A DNA stretch of 5,727 nt from Gammaproteobacteria bacterium (lineage in GTDB: Bacteria; Pseudomonadota; Gammaproteobacteria; Pseudomonadales; Azotimanducaceae_A): positions 1-5,727 of the forward strand of contig DUAT01000052.1 of assembly GCA_012960755.1 (NCBI GenBank), given 5' to 3'. A program made the translations under genes and the position numbers. The notes beneath the pieces are model-generated. The model was given only the letters and a program-made list of their open reading frames with translations, did not search any database and was not told the origin of the DNA. Below, piece by piece: positions 1 to 5,047 of this stretch (positions within the stretch are counted from its first letter, which is position 1; every line of letters starts with the position of its first letter).

Positions 1-1
1 C

Positions 2-451
2 TCCGCTGTTGAAACGTTGTTCCCCTACCAACGAGGATTATGCTTTTACTGTGGGCGCCAGCTCGTAACAACTGGTGACCACATGGAAGACAATTTTGCT
101 GATGTCGATCATTTCATTCCGTTGTCTGTAATGATCAAACAGCCTTTCCTGAGAGTGAACCCAAACGGAGTATGGAATCTTGTGCTTTCGTGCAAGGCCT
201 GTAACCGGGGCCAAGGGGGGAAGTTCGAGTTAGTGCCTGAATCTAAACACTACAATCGTCTTCTTCAACGAAATAAATATTTTGCTGAAGAGCATAAGCA
301 TGCGATGAATTTTTCTGTGTTATCAAGCCTTGGAGTGCCTCGAAAACAGGAGCTTGAAAACAAACACAACGCCATCTACAACCATTTTTCTGTGCTTCCG
401 AAGTGGACGCCTCAAGTTGAATTCTGGCACGAACGAACAGACGACTTGTGA
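2..451 (+). CDS. HNH endonuclease, C-terminal part (5' end outside window)
   Basis: This is the C-terminal ~149 codons of an HNH (beta-beta-alpha-metal) nuclease. The frame is open to the left edge, so the TTG at 17 is probably an internal Leu codon and not the start. Visible motifs are a first zinc knuckle CFYCG (C-x2-C), the catalytic-type DVDHFIP (Asp-His), and NGVWNLVLSCKACNRG, which carries the Asn and the second C-x2-C pair. A basic/aromatic helix follows (YNRLLQRNKYF). All expected HNH and zinc residues are present, so this part looks intact. The family cuts DNA, and this subtype often sits in restriction or helicase-type defence loci, but the rest of the locus is not visible. A pyrophosphohydrolase-like gene begins 15 bp after the stop, so the two were probably one operon. 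Confidence is high for HNH and low for the exact biological role. Confidence 0.85.
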   Translation, partial: SAVETLFPYQRGLCFYCGRQLVTTGDHMEDNFADVDHFIPLSVMIKQPFLRVNPNGVWNLVLSCKACNRGQGGKFELVPESKHYNRLLQRNKYFAEEHKHAMNFSVLSSLGVPRKQELENKHNAIYNHFSVLPKWTPQVEFWHERTDDL

Positions 452-466
452 GATAGGAGCAGAGCA

Positions 467-619
467 GTGAGCGTGAAACAGTACAATAAAATTGTCAGAG
501 ACAATATTCCCAAGATTATTGAGTCGCGTGGGCGTATGTACAAAACCCGTACCGCCACCAAGGAGGAAACAATCTATTTGTTGAAGGCTCAGACTTTCGA
601 TCGAAAAGCCCTGTTATAA
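467..619 (+). pseudogene. Truncated phosphoribosyl-ATP pyrophosphohydrolase-like (MazG-type) gene
   Basis: The 50-codon ORF starts at GTG 467, with a GGAG-type ribosome binding site at 456-459. GTG 473 is an alternative. Its N-terminus reads VKQYNKIVRDNIPKIIESRG, which matches the YNKLVRDKIPEII signature at the start of the small phosphoribosyl-ATP-pyrophosphohydrolase-like proteins. These are all-alpha NTP pyrophosphohydrolases of about 100 residues that hydrolyse nucleoside triphosphates. The resemblance continues to about codon 38-40 (KEETIYLLK), then stops. The remaining residues AQTFDRKALL look unrelated, and the metal-binding acidic helices of the family are absent, so the product cannot be active. 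The break falls at ~583-595, next to a perfect palindrome at 595-606. The gene directly follows the HNH nuclease gene. Homology is by recognition of the motif; the truncation is seen directly. Confidence 0.75.
595..606. repeat. 12-bp perfect palindrome TTTCGATCGAAA at gene breakpoint
   Basis: TTTCGATCGAAA is its own reverse complement. GGCT at 586-589 and AGCC at 607-610 also pair, with five unpaired bases (590-594) on the left arm. The palindrome sits where the pyrophosphohydrolase homology ends, so it may mark a recombination junction or be the edge of the incoming DNA. A chance palindrome cannot be excluded. Confidence 0.5.
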
Positions 620-620
620 T
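612..620 (+). promoter_or_regulatory. Extended -10 promoter element TGTTATAAT
   Basis: A consensus sigma-70 -10 hexamer TATAAT (615-620) is preceded by TG at the extended -10 position (612-613). No good -35 lies 16-18 bp upstream, which extended -10 promoters can tolerate. It would start transcription near 627 towards the collagen-like gene and give a leader of about 190 nt. It overlaps the end of the truncated upstream ORF, so it may be newly created or chance. Confidence 0.35.
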
Positions 621-713
621 TCCTATCCTCTTCTCATCATTAATGGTAGCTCTCGGATCTAGGCGGGGCGTCTATATCTTCTATTCACCGTCAGGTTCTG
701 CTGAATACTCTAG

Positions 714-821
714 AGGACACTCCATAAATTTCATATTGACAATGCTCACATTGAGGGGGATGGTGATATTTCTGAAATCAATAAATTCAATTGGCCCTTA
801 ACACCGGAGTGCGCCTTGTGA
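714..821 (+). pseudogene. Possible C-terminal remnant of a lost gene, stop overlaps next start
   Basis: A frame of 35 codons is open from 714 to TGA 819-821. It contains IDNAHIEGDGDISEINKF followed by NWPLTPECAL and has protein-like composition, but no usable start codon. Its stop overlaps the GTG start of the collagen-like gene as GTGA, a layout typical of translationally coupled genes. It may be the 3' end of a gene whose 5' part was lost in the rearrangement at ~590-710, or it may be chance. I do not recognise the family. Confidence 0.25.
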
Positions 822-1921
822 AGCGATACATTAATTTTCTGGCTCTGATGGTTTTTTTACCAATGTCATATGCAAGCGATGATGATGACGATGCGTCTTC
901 AGCCACTTTGGTAGAACAAGAAGTCATTTATGCCTGTGTCAAATATGACGAGAAAGAAGGTAGTCTGAAGAAAGACTCCCCTTTACGTTATACCGAGCCA
1001 TTTGAAGATTGCAAAAAGAATGAGGTGAAGGTCAGCTGGAATACCATTGGGCCAGAGGGCCCGGAAGGCCCAGTAGGAGCTGATGGGATTGATGGCGCTC
1101 CTGGCGCTAAGGGTGCTCCAGGGGTACCTGGTCAAGACGGTGTTAATGGCGCAAATGGTTTCAACGGACTTGACGGTCAGGATGGTGCCGAGGGCGCTCC
1201 TGGTGCTAAGGGTGACAAAGGTGATCTAGGAATACCCGGTCAGGATGGCGCAAATGGGATTGATGGTGTTGGCTTTGATGGTCTAGATGGCTCCAGTTGT
1301 TCCGTAGCTCAAGTTGGCAGTTCTGCTGTTATCACCTGTGAGGATGGGACCTCTGCGGCACTTGCTAGTGCGGGTACTGTAGTAGTTTATCCTGAAGGTA
1401 CGCTGGGCGAGGCGCCGCCGCTATCTTATCCGACTGGCGCGTTAGTAGTTGTGGATGCAACCGGTGTTATTCTCGGCGAAGCCCTGGGTGCTAGTAACGG
1501 ACGATACCAAATTCTTATAGAAGTGCCAGGGTTTCCGGCCCCCGGTGGTTTTGACTATGTATTTATAAGTGATGTCTCAGCAACAAATACTGTTCAACTG
1601 TTTGGTTTAGGCGAATTTTATTTTCTGGAAGAAAATTGTCAAGGGTACCCATTTATAGCCAATCACAATCCAAAATGGAATTCCCGCACCGGAGAGTATT
1701 TTGCGTTTAACCCTTTTGCAGATGGACCTGGTTTCACATCGGGAGAAAACCTCCTTTTTAAGTCTTGGGTGCGATCCACCAACATTGTAAATAACAGCCT
1801 TAACGAATTTCCGTGTCTTAATGAAGAGATAATTGCAAAGGCCTGGCTCGGAATCCCCTTCAACCCGGCCCCGGAAATCCTCAATGCTGCTTATCCGGTA
1901 TCACTTCAACAACTTCCCTAA
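818..1921 (+). CDS. Secreted collagen-like repeat protein
   Basis: The start is GTG 818. A CGGAG ribosome binding site lies 8 bp upstream, and this start puts a normal Sec signal peptide at the N-terminus (KRY, hydrophobic core, SYA|SDDDDD, cleavage after residue 19). The mature protein begins with five Asp residues. Next is a small domain with two cysteines (Cys40, Cys65; YACV...DCKKNEVKVSWN) of the kind that often precedes bacterial collagen stretches. Residues 78-149 are 24 uninterrupted Gly-X-Y triplets, followed by a two-residue interruption (GV) and then GFDGLD. A CSVAQVGSSAVITCEDGTS linker (Cys161, Cys174) follows. The C-terminal ~180 residues are a beta-rich-looking domain with two more cysteines, which I cannot assign. 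KGD triplet contacts, known to stabilise unhydroxylated bacterial triple helices, are present (AKGDKGD). The protein is likely exported as a trimeric, acidic surface or secreted protein. Its role (adhesion, matrix) is not known. Confidence 0.85.
   Translation: MKRYINFLALMVFLPMSYASDDDDDASSATLVEQEVIYACVKYDEKEGSLKKDSPLRYTEPFEDCKKNEVKVSWNTIGPEGPEGPVGADGIDGAPGAKGAPGVPGQDGVNGANGFNGLDGQDGAEGAPGAKGDKGDLGIPGQDGANGIDGVGFDGLDGSSCSVAQVGSSAVITCEDGTSAALASAGTVVVYPEGTLGEAPPLSYPTGALVVVDATGVILGEALGASNGRYQILIEVPGFPAPGGFDYVFISDVSATNTVQLFGLGEFYFLEENCQGYPFIANHNPKWNSRTGEYFAFNPFADGPGFTSGENLLFKSWVRSTNIVNNSLNEFPCLNEEIIAKAWLGIPFNPAPEILNAAYPVSLQQLP
1094..1264 (+). repeat. Imperfect internal duplication in the Gly-X-Y stretch
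   Basis: Two units of about 33-36 residues share the order GAPGAKG, PGQDG, GAN and GLDG. They start at residues 93 (nt 1094) and 126 (nt 1193). The second has one extra triplet (GDKGDL region) and a two-residue interruption before its GLDG. The DNA is similar but differs at many third positions, so the duplication is not very recent. Confidence 0.6.
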
Positions 1922-1975
1922 GCTAGGTCAAGTTTTAAGAAGTTGCATTATCCACCAGCAAGTCAACCTTAAACC

Positions 1976-2160
1976 AGGCAGCGACTCAAGAGAGTGTTTG
2001 AACGGGCCGCGCTCGGCTCGACCTTTCTCTATGCCCCTTTGCGCCTGGGACTATGCGTGTTATCGCCGACATCACTGACCCAGACATAATCCAGAAAATT
2101 CTGGATCATATTGCAGCACGACCACCACCGTCCACCTTTGCGACCGCCATTCAATCCTAA
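1976..2160 (+). pseudogene. IS91-family transposase 3' relic (frameshifted)
   Basis: Only the C-terminal tail of a rolling-circle (Y2/HUH-type) IS91-family transposase remains. At 1979-2002 the frame reads QRLKRVFE, as in the WAQRLKRVF motif of this family. A different frame then reads LCPFAPGTMRVIADITDP, with the zinc-knuckle region damaged, followed by DIIQKILDHIAARPPP and a stop at 2158-2160. The MRVIA.I.DP..I..IL.H tail is the classic end of these transposases. The two parts are out of frame by one net base, and the catalytic tyrosine domain is missing, so the gene is dead. I could not recognise the terminal ori-type sequence of the element. IS91-type elements can move adjacent DNA by one-ended transposition, which fits the mosaic around it. 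Confidence 0.75.
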
Positions 2161-2189
2161 AACGTGCCTAGATAAACAGGTCAACATCA

Positions 2190-2212
2190 CCTCGCTCCGG
2201 CGGGGTTTTTTT
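2190..2212 (+). terminator. Rho-independent terminator
   Basis: CCTCGC pairs with GCGGGG (six pairs, one of them G-T) around a four-base loop TCCG at 2190-2205, followed by seven T at 2206-2212. It ends any transcript from the transposase relic or collagen-like gene and isolates the nuclease gene downstream. Confidence 0.75.
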
Positions 2213-2215
2213 ATG

Positions 2216-2242
2216 ACTGGTCTTTGGCGCGGGATGACCAGT
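2216..2242. repeat. Inverted repeat ACTGGTC-13-GACCAGT, possible operator
   Basis: Perfect 7-bp arms at 2216-2222 and 2236-2242 are separated by 13 bp. Centre-to-centre spacing is about two helical turns, as for a dimeric repressor. It lies just upstream of the promoter-like element at 2247-2255, so it could be an operator for the nuclease gene. A hairpin with no regulatory role is the alternative. Confidence 0.35.
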
Positions 2243-2246
2243 TTAC

Positions 2247-2255
2247 TGCTCTAAC
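2247..2255 (+). promoter_or_regulatory. Possible extended -10 for the zinc-module/GIY-YIG gene
   Basis: TGC-TCTAAC has TG at the extended -10 position and matches TATAAT at four of six bases. The nearest -35-like hexamer, TTGGCG at 2224-2229, is 20 bp away, which is too far to be ideal. The gene follows a terminator, so it needs its own promoter, and this is the best candidate in the gap. Confidence 0.3.
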
Positions 2256-2295
2256 TCCTTCAAGATTCACTCCATCAACTTATGGAGAGAAGCTA

Positions 2296-3735
2296 ATGAA
2301 GAAGTTGACCACTACTGAGTTTATTAGCCGCGCCAAAGAAGTCCATGACCAAAAATATGACTATTCTCAGAGCAAATATGTCAATGCAAGGACCAAGGTT
2401 GAGGTTGTTTGCCCTGAACATGGTCCATTCAAACAGCTCGCGCAAAGCCATTTTGATGGTTATGGGTGTAAATATTGCTCCGGTTACGGATTAACAGGAA
2501 AGGATGCACTTCGTCGATTTAGAGAAATGCACGGTGAAAAATATGACTACTCAAAAGTTGCCTTTAAAAACTCTAGATCAAAGGTAACTATTGTTTGTCC
2601 TGAGCACGGTCCCTTCCATCAAGTAGCATCTTCACACTGGGAAGGGCGTGGATGTTCAAAGTGTGCAGGGGTTGCTGAAGTTAGTTGGGAGCAGATGACT
2701 GCCAGGTTCGAGTCCATACACCAGGGTAAATATGATTACAGTAAAGCTAACTACAATGGCTTAAAAAAAACAGTCACGATTATTTGCGCTGAACATGGTC
2801 CATTCAAACAGCTCGCAGAAAGCCATGCTAGTGGGCATGGTTGTAGAGCTTGCGTCGGATTGCTCCCACCAAATCGAGACGAGGTGCTAGAGCGTTTTCG
2901 CAAAGCACACGGCAACCGCTATGGATACTCAAAAATGGTGTACCTCAACACCAAAGCTAAGGTCAAGATTATCTGTCCTGAGCATGGTGATTTTGAGCAA
3001 TCGCCTTCAGGACATTGGGGTGGAGAGGGTTGCCCTAAGTGCGCAAACAAAAACCTAACTTGGGAAGAAGCGTTGCAACGTTTCAAGGATGTTCACGGAA
3101 ATAGGTATAGGTATTCCCGTGCAAAAGAGATGTTTCGCGTTCTGAAAGATAAATTAACCATAACTTGTCCCGAGCACGGAGTCTTTGAGCAGATTGGAAG
3201 CGAGCACGCGGCAGGTAGAGGCTGCTGGCAGTGTTCTGGGTATGCGCCCCTCACTCGGGACGAAGCGATAGATAGGTTTAGAGCAGTACATGGCGACAGT
3301 TACGACTATAGCTTAGCCACATATCGCGGCACGAAGCGTAATATTACAATAGTCTGTCCAGAGCACGGTGAGTTTTCGCAATCACCCGTGACTCATTGGA
3401 GTGGTTCGGGGTGTCCCGCTTGTGCCAACTACGGTTTTGATTCTACTAAACCTGCAATTCTCTATTATCTTAAGATTACGAGCCCCAATCAGAGTCCGCT
3501 GTACAAGATTGGAATTACAAATCGGACAATCAGAGACAGGTTTTCTAGCCCGGAAGACCAGGCCAAAATCCAGATCCTAAAGACTTGGAGCTTCAAGTCT
3601 GGACGAAATGCATTAGATAACGAGACTGCACTACTTCGTCGATACAAAGATTTGAAGTACGCAGGACAAAAAGTTATATCTAGCGGGAATTCTGAACTAT
3701 TTGTCTGCGACGTTCTAGAGCTAGACGACCACTAA
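2296..3735 (+). CDS. Six-module zinc-binding (DUF723-like) protein with C-terminal GIY-YIG-type nuclease domain
   Basis: The start is ATG 2296, with GGAGAG 8 bp upstream. The longer open frame back to TTG 2224 lacks a ribosome binding site. The product has 479 residues. Residues ~9-380 hold six tandem modules of 62-64 residues. Each has H-G-x-x-Y-x-Y-S, a basic beta segment, CPEHGxF (CAEH in module 3) and GxGCxxC. Putative zinc ligands are complete in all six: C39/H42/C58/C61, C101/H104/C120/C123, C164/H167/C183/C186, C227/H230/C246/C249, C291/H294/C310/C313 and C354/H357/C373/C376. This repeat resembles DUF723 of phage-type nucleases. Residues ~386-470 fit a GIY-YIG fold: LYYL (Tyr390/391), YKIGIT (Tyr403), Arg413/Arg415, Glu443 and Asn465. 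The modules probably bind nucleic acid and the C-terminus probably cuts it. It could be a free-standing homing-type or a defence nuclease; no partner gene is adjacent. Confidence 0.8.
   Translation: MKKLTTTEFISRAKEVHDQKYDYSQSKYVNARTKVEVVCPEHGPFKQLAQSHFDGYGCKYCSGYGLTGKDALRRFREMHGEKYDYSKVAFKNSRSKVTIVCPEHGPFHQVASSHWEGRGCSKCAGVAEVSWEQMTARFESIHQGKYDYSKANYNGLKKTVTIICAEHGPFKQLAESHASGHGCRACVGLLPPNRDEVLERFRKAHGNRYGYSKMVYLNTKAKVKIICPEHGDFEQSPSGHWGGEGCPKCANKNLTWEEALQRFKDVHGNRYRYSRAKEMFRVLKDKLTITCPEHGVFEQIGSEHAAGRGCWQCSGYAPLTRDEAIDRFRAVHGDSYDYSLATYRGTKRNITIVCPEHGEFSQSPVTHWSGSGCPACANYGFDSTKPAILYYLKITSPNQSPLYKIGITNRTIRDRFSSPEDQAKIQILKTWSFKSGRNALDNETALLRRYKDLKYAGQKVISSGNSELFVCDVLELDDH
2320..3435 (+). repeat. 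Six tandem ~63-codon zinc-module repeats
   Basis: The first Cys of each module lies at residues 39, 101, 164, 227, 291 and 354, so the periods are 62, 63, 63, 64 and 63. Module 5 carries a short change after YRYS (AKEMFRVLKD). Modules 1 and 3 share an identical 28-base stretch (2414-2441 and 2789-2816) although the rest of the modules differ widely, which suggests a local conversion or duplication event. Confidence 0.85.
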
Positions 3736-3743
3736 AAATTGCA

Positions 3744-3776
3744 GGCATGGCGATTGATTTCAATGCCATAGCCTTT
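3744..3776 (+). terminator. Hairpin after the nuclease gene, possible weak terminator
   Basis: GGC-ATGGC-(g)-ATT at 3744-3755 pairs with AAT-GCCAT-(a)-GCC at 3762-3773: eleven pairs, one bulged base on each side and a six-base loop. Only three T follow, so termination would be weak. It starts nine bases after the stop codon of the nuclease gene. Confidence 0.35.
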
Positions 3777-3841
3777 AGAGGCTGCTGTGAGATTGAGGAG
3801 AATAAAGCTGATATGAACTATTGGTGGAGATGGATAAATAT

Positions 3842-3864
3842 AAATTTTACCCCGACCCCATTCT
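3842..3864. repeat. REP-like edge motif (ttttaccccgaccccatt)
   Basis: The motif resembles the recurring A/T-rich plus TTTACYCYGACCCC sequence that I recall from intergenic repeats and transposase edges in many gammaproteobacterial genomes. Only one copy is visible in the window, so repetitive status is inferred from recall and not from the sequence. It lies in the gap 3736-3963. That gap otherwise holds the hairpin at 3744-3773, a 39-codon ORF (3747-3866) with no ribosome binding site, and the promoter-like element of the next gene. Confidence 0.35.
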
Positions 3865-3927
3865 AAAAACGCATCAAGCGAATATTTTTCTAACCTCGAC
3901 AAATTGCGCTCACATGACGTTTAGTCG

Positions 3928-3936
3928 TGATACGCT
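3928..3936 (+). promoter_or_regulatory. Promoter-like TGATACGCT upstream of first secreted paralog
   Basis: TG-A-TACGCT is an extended -10-like element that ends 27 bases before the ATG at 3964. The downstream paralog has TG-C-TACTCT ending 28 bases before its start. The same TG-N-TAC-N-CT pattern at nearly the same distance is the main support. The hexamer itself matches TATAAT poorly, and no clear -35 is seen. Confidence 0.4.
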
Positions 3937-3963
3937 AATAGTCCAAAAAAAAGAAGGAAATTA

Positions 3964-4398
3964 ATGATGAGAAACCTATTTTTAGCTACATGCCTCATTC
4001 TACTTTCACAATTTACATTCGCTGATGGTCACACCGAAATTGTCATACCCAGTGAATCCTTTAGCGTTGAAGGAAAACTGCTAAATGTCGAACTTTCAGA
4101 TACTGGGGGCGTCGTAACGGTATCAGGCAAGGCCGGTAAGTATGGCATGTTATACCTTACCTACAACATGAAGCTCAACCCAAATAGTACTTCGCAAGGC
4201 TCTTTTACCGGCAGGGGTATGGCTATTGATGACGAAGGAAATCGCGCTGACGCGGTCAGAAATGGTGTGTGGACGCGTGAAGGTACAACCTTCACCATGC
4301 ACTCGTTAGATGATCTCAGTGGCGGAGAACAAAACCTTTGCAAGTCTGTTCTGAACATTGAGTCCGGTGAGTTCGAGATGACGTTTTACCCCATTTAA
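3964..4398 (+). CDS. Small secreted protein, paralog A of a tandem pair (unknown family)
   Basis: The start is ATG 3964, with AAGGA 6 bp upstream; ATG 3967 directly after it would also work. The 144-residue product has a Sec signal peptide (MMRNLF, hydrophobic core, TFA|DG, cleavage after residue 20). Cys10 is too early and is preceded by Thr, so it is not a lipobox. The mature ~124-residue chain is rich in short beta-like segments. It shares with the next gene the motifs SGKAGKYG, QGSFTGRGMAIDDEG, AD.V..GVW.REG and a following LDD. It has a single mature Cys (NLCKS). I do not recognise the family. A periplasmic or extracellular location is the only role that can be inferred. It has its own promoter-like element upstream and a weak hairpin after the stop, so it is probably a single-gene unit. 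Confidence 0.85.
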   Translation: MMRNLFLATCLILLSQFTFADGHTEIVIPSESFSVEGKLLNVELSDTGGVVTVSGKAGKYGMLYLTYNMKLNPNSTSQGSFTGRGMAIDDEGNRADAVRNGVWTREGTTFTMHSLDDLSGGEQNLCKSVLNIESGEFEMTFYPI

Positions 4399-4406
4399 AG
4401 GCAATT

Positions 4407-4440
4407 AGGACGGTTTGACATTCAGGCCGTTCTACCTTTC
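4407..4440 (+). terminator. Weak hairpin terminator between the paralogs
   Basis: AGGACGG (4407-4413) pairs with CCGTTCT (4427-4433), seven pairs including one G-T, around a 13-base loop. A pyrimidine-rich ACCTTTC follows, not a clean T-run. It is a plausible but weak terminator after the first paralog. Confidence 0.3.
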
Positions 4441-4517
4441 TACCGTTGTCACGTTTTAAAAAAATCCGTTCAATAAGATAATTAAAACAAGCTTGCTGTT
4501 TTAGCGTCTTCTAACCA

Positions 4518-4526
4518 TGCTACTCT
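4518..4526 (+). promoter_or_regulatory. Promoter-like TGCTACTCT upstream of second secreted paralog
   Basis: TG-C-TACTCT ends 28 bases before the chosen ATG at 4555 and mirrors TG-A-TACGCT before the first paralog. Both are preceded by a TTTAG-C/T-like stretch (3920-3925; 4500-4505). A transcription start near 4533 would give a leader of about 22 nt with a GGAG ribosome binding site. Confidence 0.4.
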
Positions 4527-4554
4527 GGGGCAACAACAATATATGGAGCGTGAC

Positions 4555-4977
4555 ATGTTTAGAGTTTTTTCAATTTTTGTGGGTCTGGTTTTCACCATAT
4601 CAGCGCATGCTGTAGGTGTAGATTTTGGCGAGCCTGTAGAAGCCACCTTAACTGTTTCCAATATTACGATTAACGATGAAGGCATGGCGATAACTTATTC
4701 CGGTGAAGTAGGTAAGTATGGTCTGGTGGACGCCTCTCACCAATACACCCCCTCTAATTCTGAAGAAACCCAAGGTCATTTTACGGGTACTGTTCAAGCT
4801 ATAGACGACGGCGGTGCAGCTGATAGGGTGTTTACGGCAGGCTTGTATTCCAGAGATGGAGTAAAAGTTCGTCTCTACGGTTTTGACGATGACACAGATG
4901 CCCGCATCATGTGGGTCGGGGATGCAGACCTCAGAGAAAGAATCCTCAAAGTGAAAGTTTGGGAACTTGATCGCTAG
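4555..4977 (+). CDS. Small secreted protein, paralog B of a tandem pair (unknown family)
   Basis: The start is ATG 4555, not ATG 4543. GGAG at 4545-4548 is spaced 6 bp from it, and this start gives a clean signal peptide (MFRVFSIFVGLVFTISAHA|VGVDF, cleavage after residue 19). The product has 140 residues. The mature protein aligns with paralog A along most of its length: VEATL, SGEVGKYG, TQGHFTGTVQAIDDGG, ADRVF..GLYSRDG and FDDD, in the same order and spacing. It lacks the Cys of paralog A and ends differently (KVKVWELDR versus EMTFYPI). The pair is clearly an old tandem duplication, since the DNA is not closely similar. Function is unknown; an exported beta-rich protein is all that can be said. 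The next gene downstream is a convergent HNH fragment. Confidence 0.85.
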   Translation: MFRVFSIFVGLVFTISAHAVGVDFGEPVEATLTVSNITINDEGMAITYSGEVGKYGLVDASHQYTPSNSEETQGHFTGTVQAIDDGGAADRVFTAGLYSRDGVKVRLYGFDDDTDARIMWVGDADLRERILKVKVWELDR

Positions 4978-5047
4978 CTGATTTGTCTGAGGATAAGAAG
5001 TATAAACCACATTTCCCAAAGAAGGGCCATGTATGGTGGTTGCTGAA

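Noticed and set aside
643..801. 52-residue plus-strand ORF before the collagen-like gene
   Set aside because: There is no ribosome binding site and no recognisable motif, and it overlaps another, more protein-like frame (714-821).
1047..1074. GGGCC...GGCCC hairpin at the start of the collagen stretch
   Set aside because: It arises from Gly-Pro codon repetition within the coding sequence and has no T-run.
1833..2078. 81-residue plus-strand ORF spanning the end of the collagen-like gene and the IS91 relic
   Set aside because: It mixes an out-of-frame part of one gene with an out-of-frame part of the relic; composition is not protein-like.
3747..3866. 39-residue ORF with WWRW and NFTPTPF
   Set aside because: No ribosome binding site at a usable distance; its start lies in a hairpin and its end in a REP-like motif. 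Kept only as part of the gap description.
3964..3993. Lipoprotein signal in paralog A (LATC)
   Set aside because: The residue before Cys is Thr and the Cys is only tenth, so a normal signal peptide cleaved after TFA fits better.
4399..4554. Integron attC site between the two secreted paralogs
   Set aside because: Same-strand small genes raised the idea, but no paired GTTRRRY/RYYYAAC cores were found in this or the other gaps.
4648..5019. 123-residue minus-strand ORF opposite the second secreted paralog
   Set aside because: It is a mirror frame of a gene with a clear signal peptide and a paralog; its own translation shows no motif.
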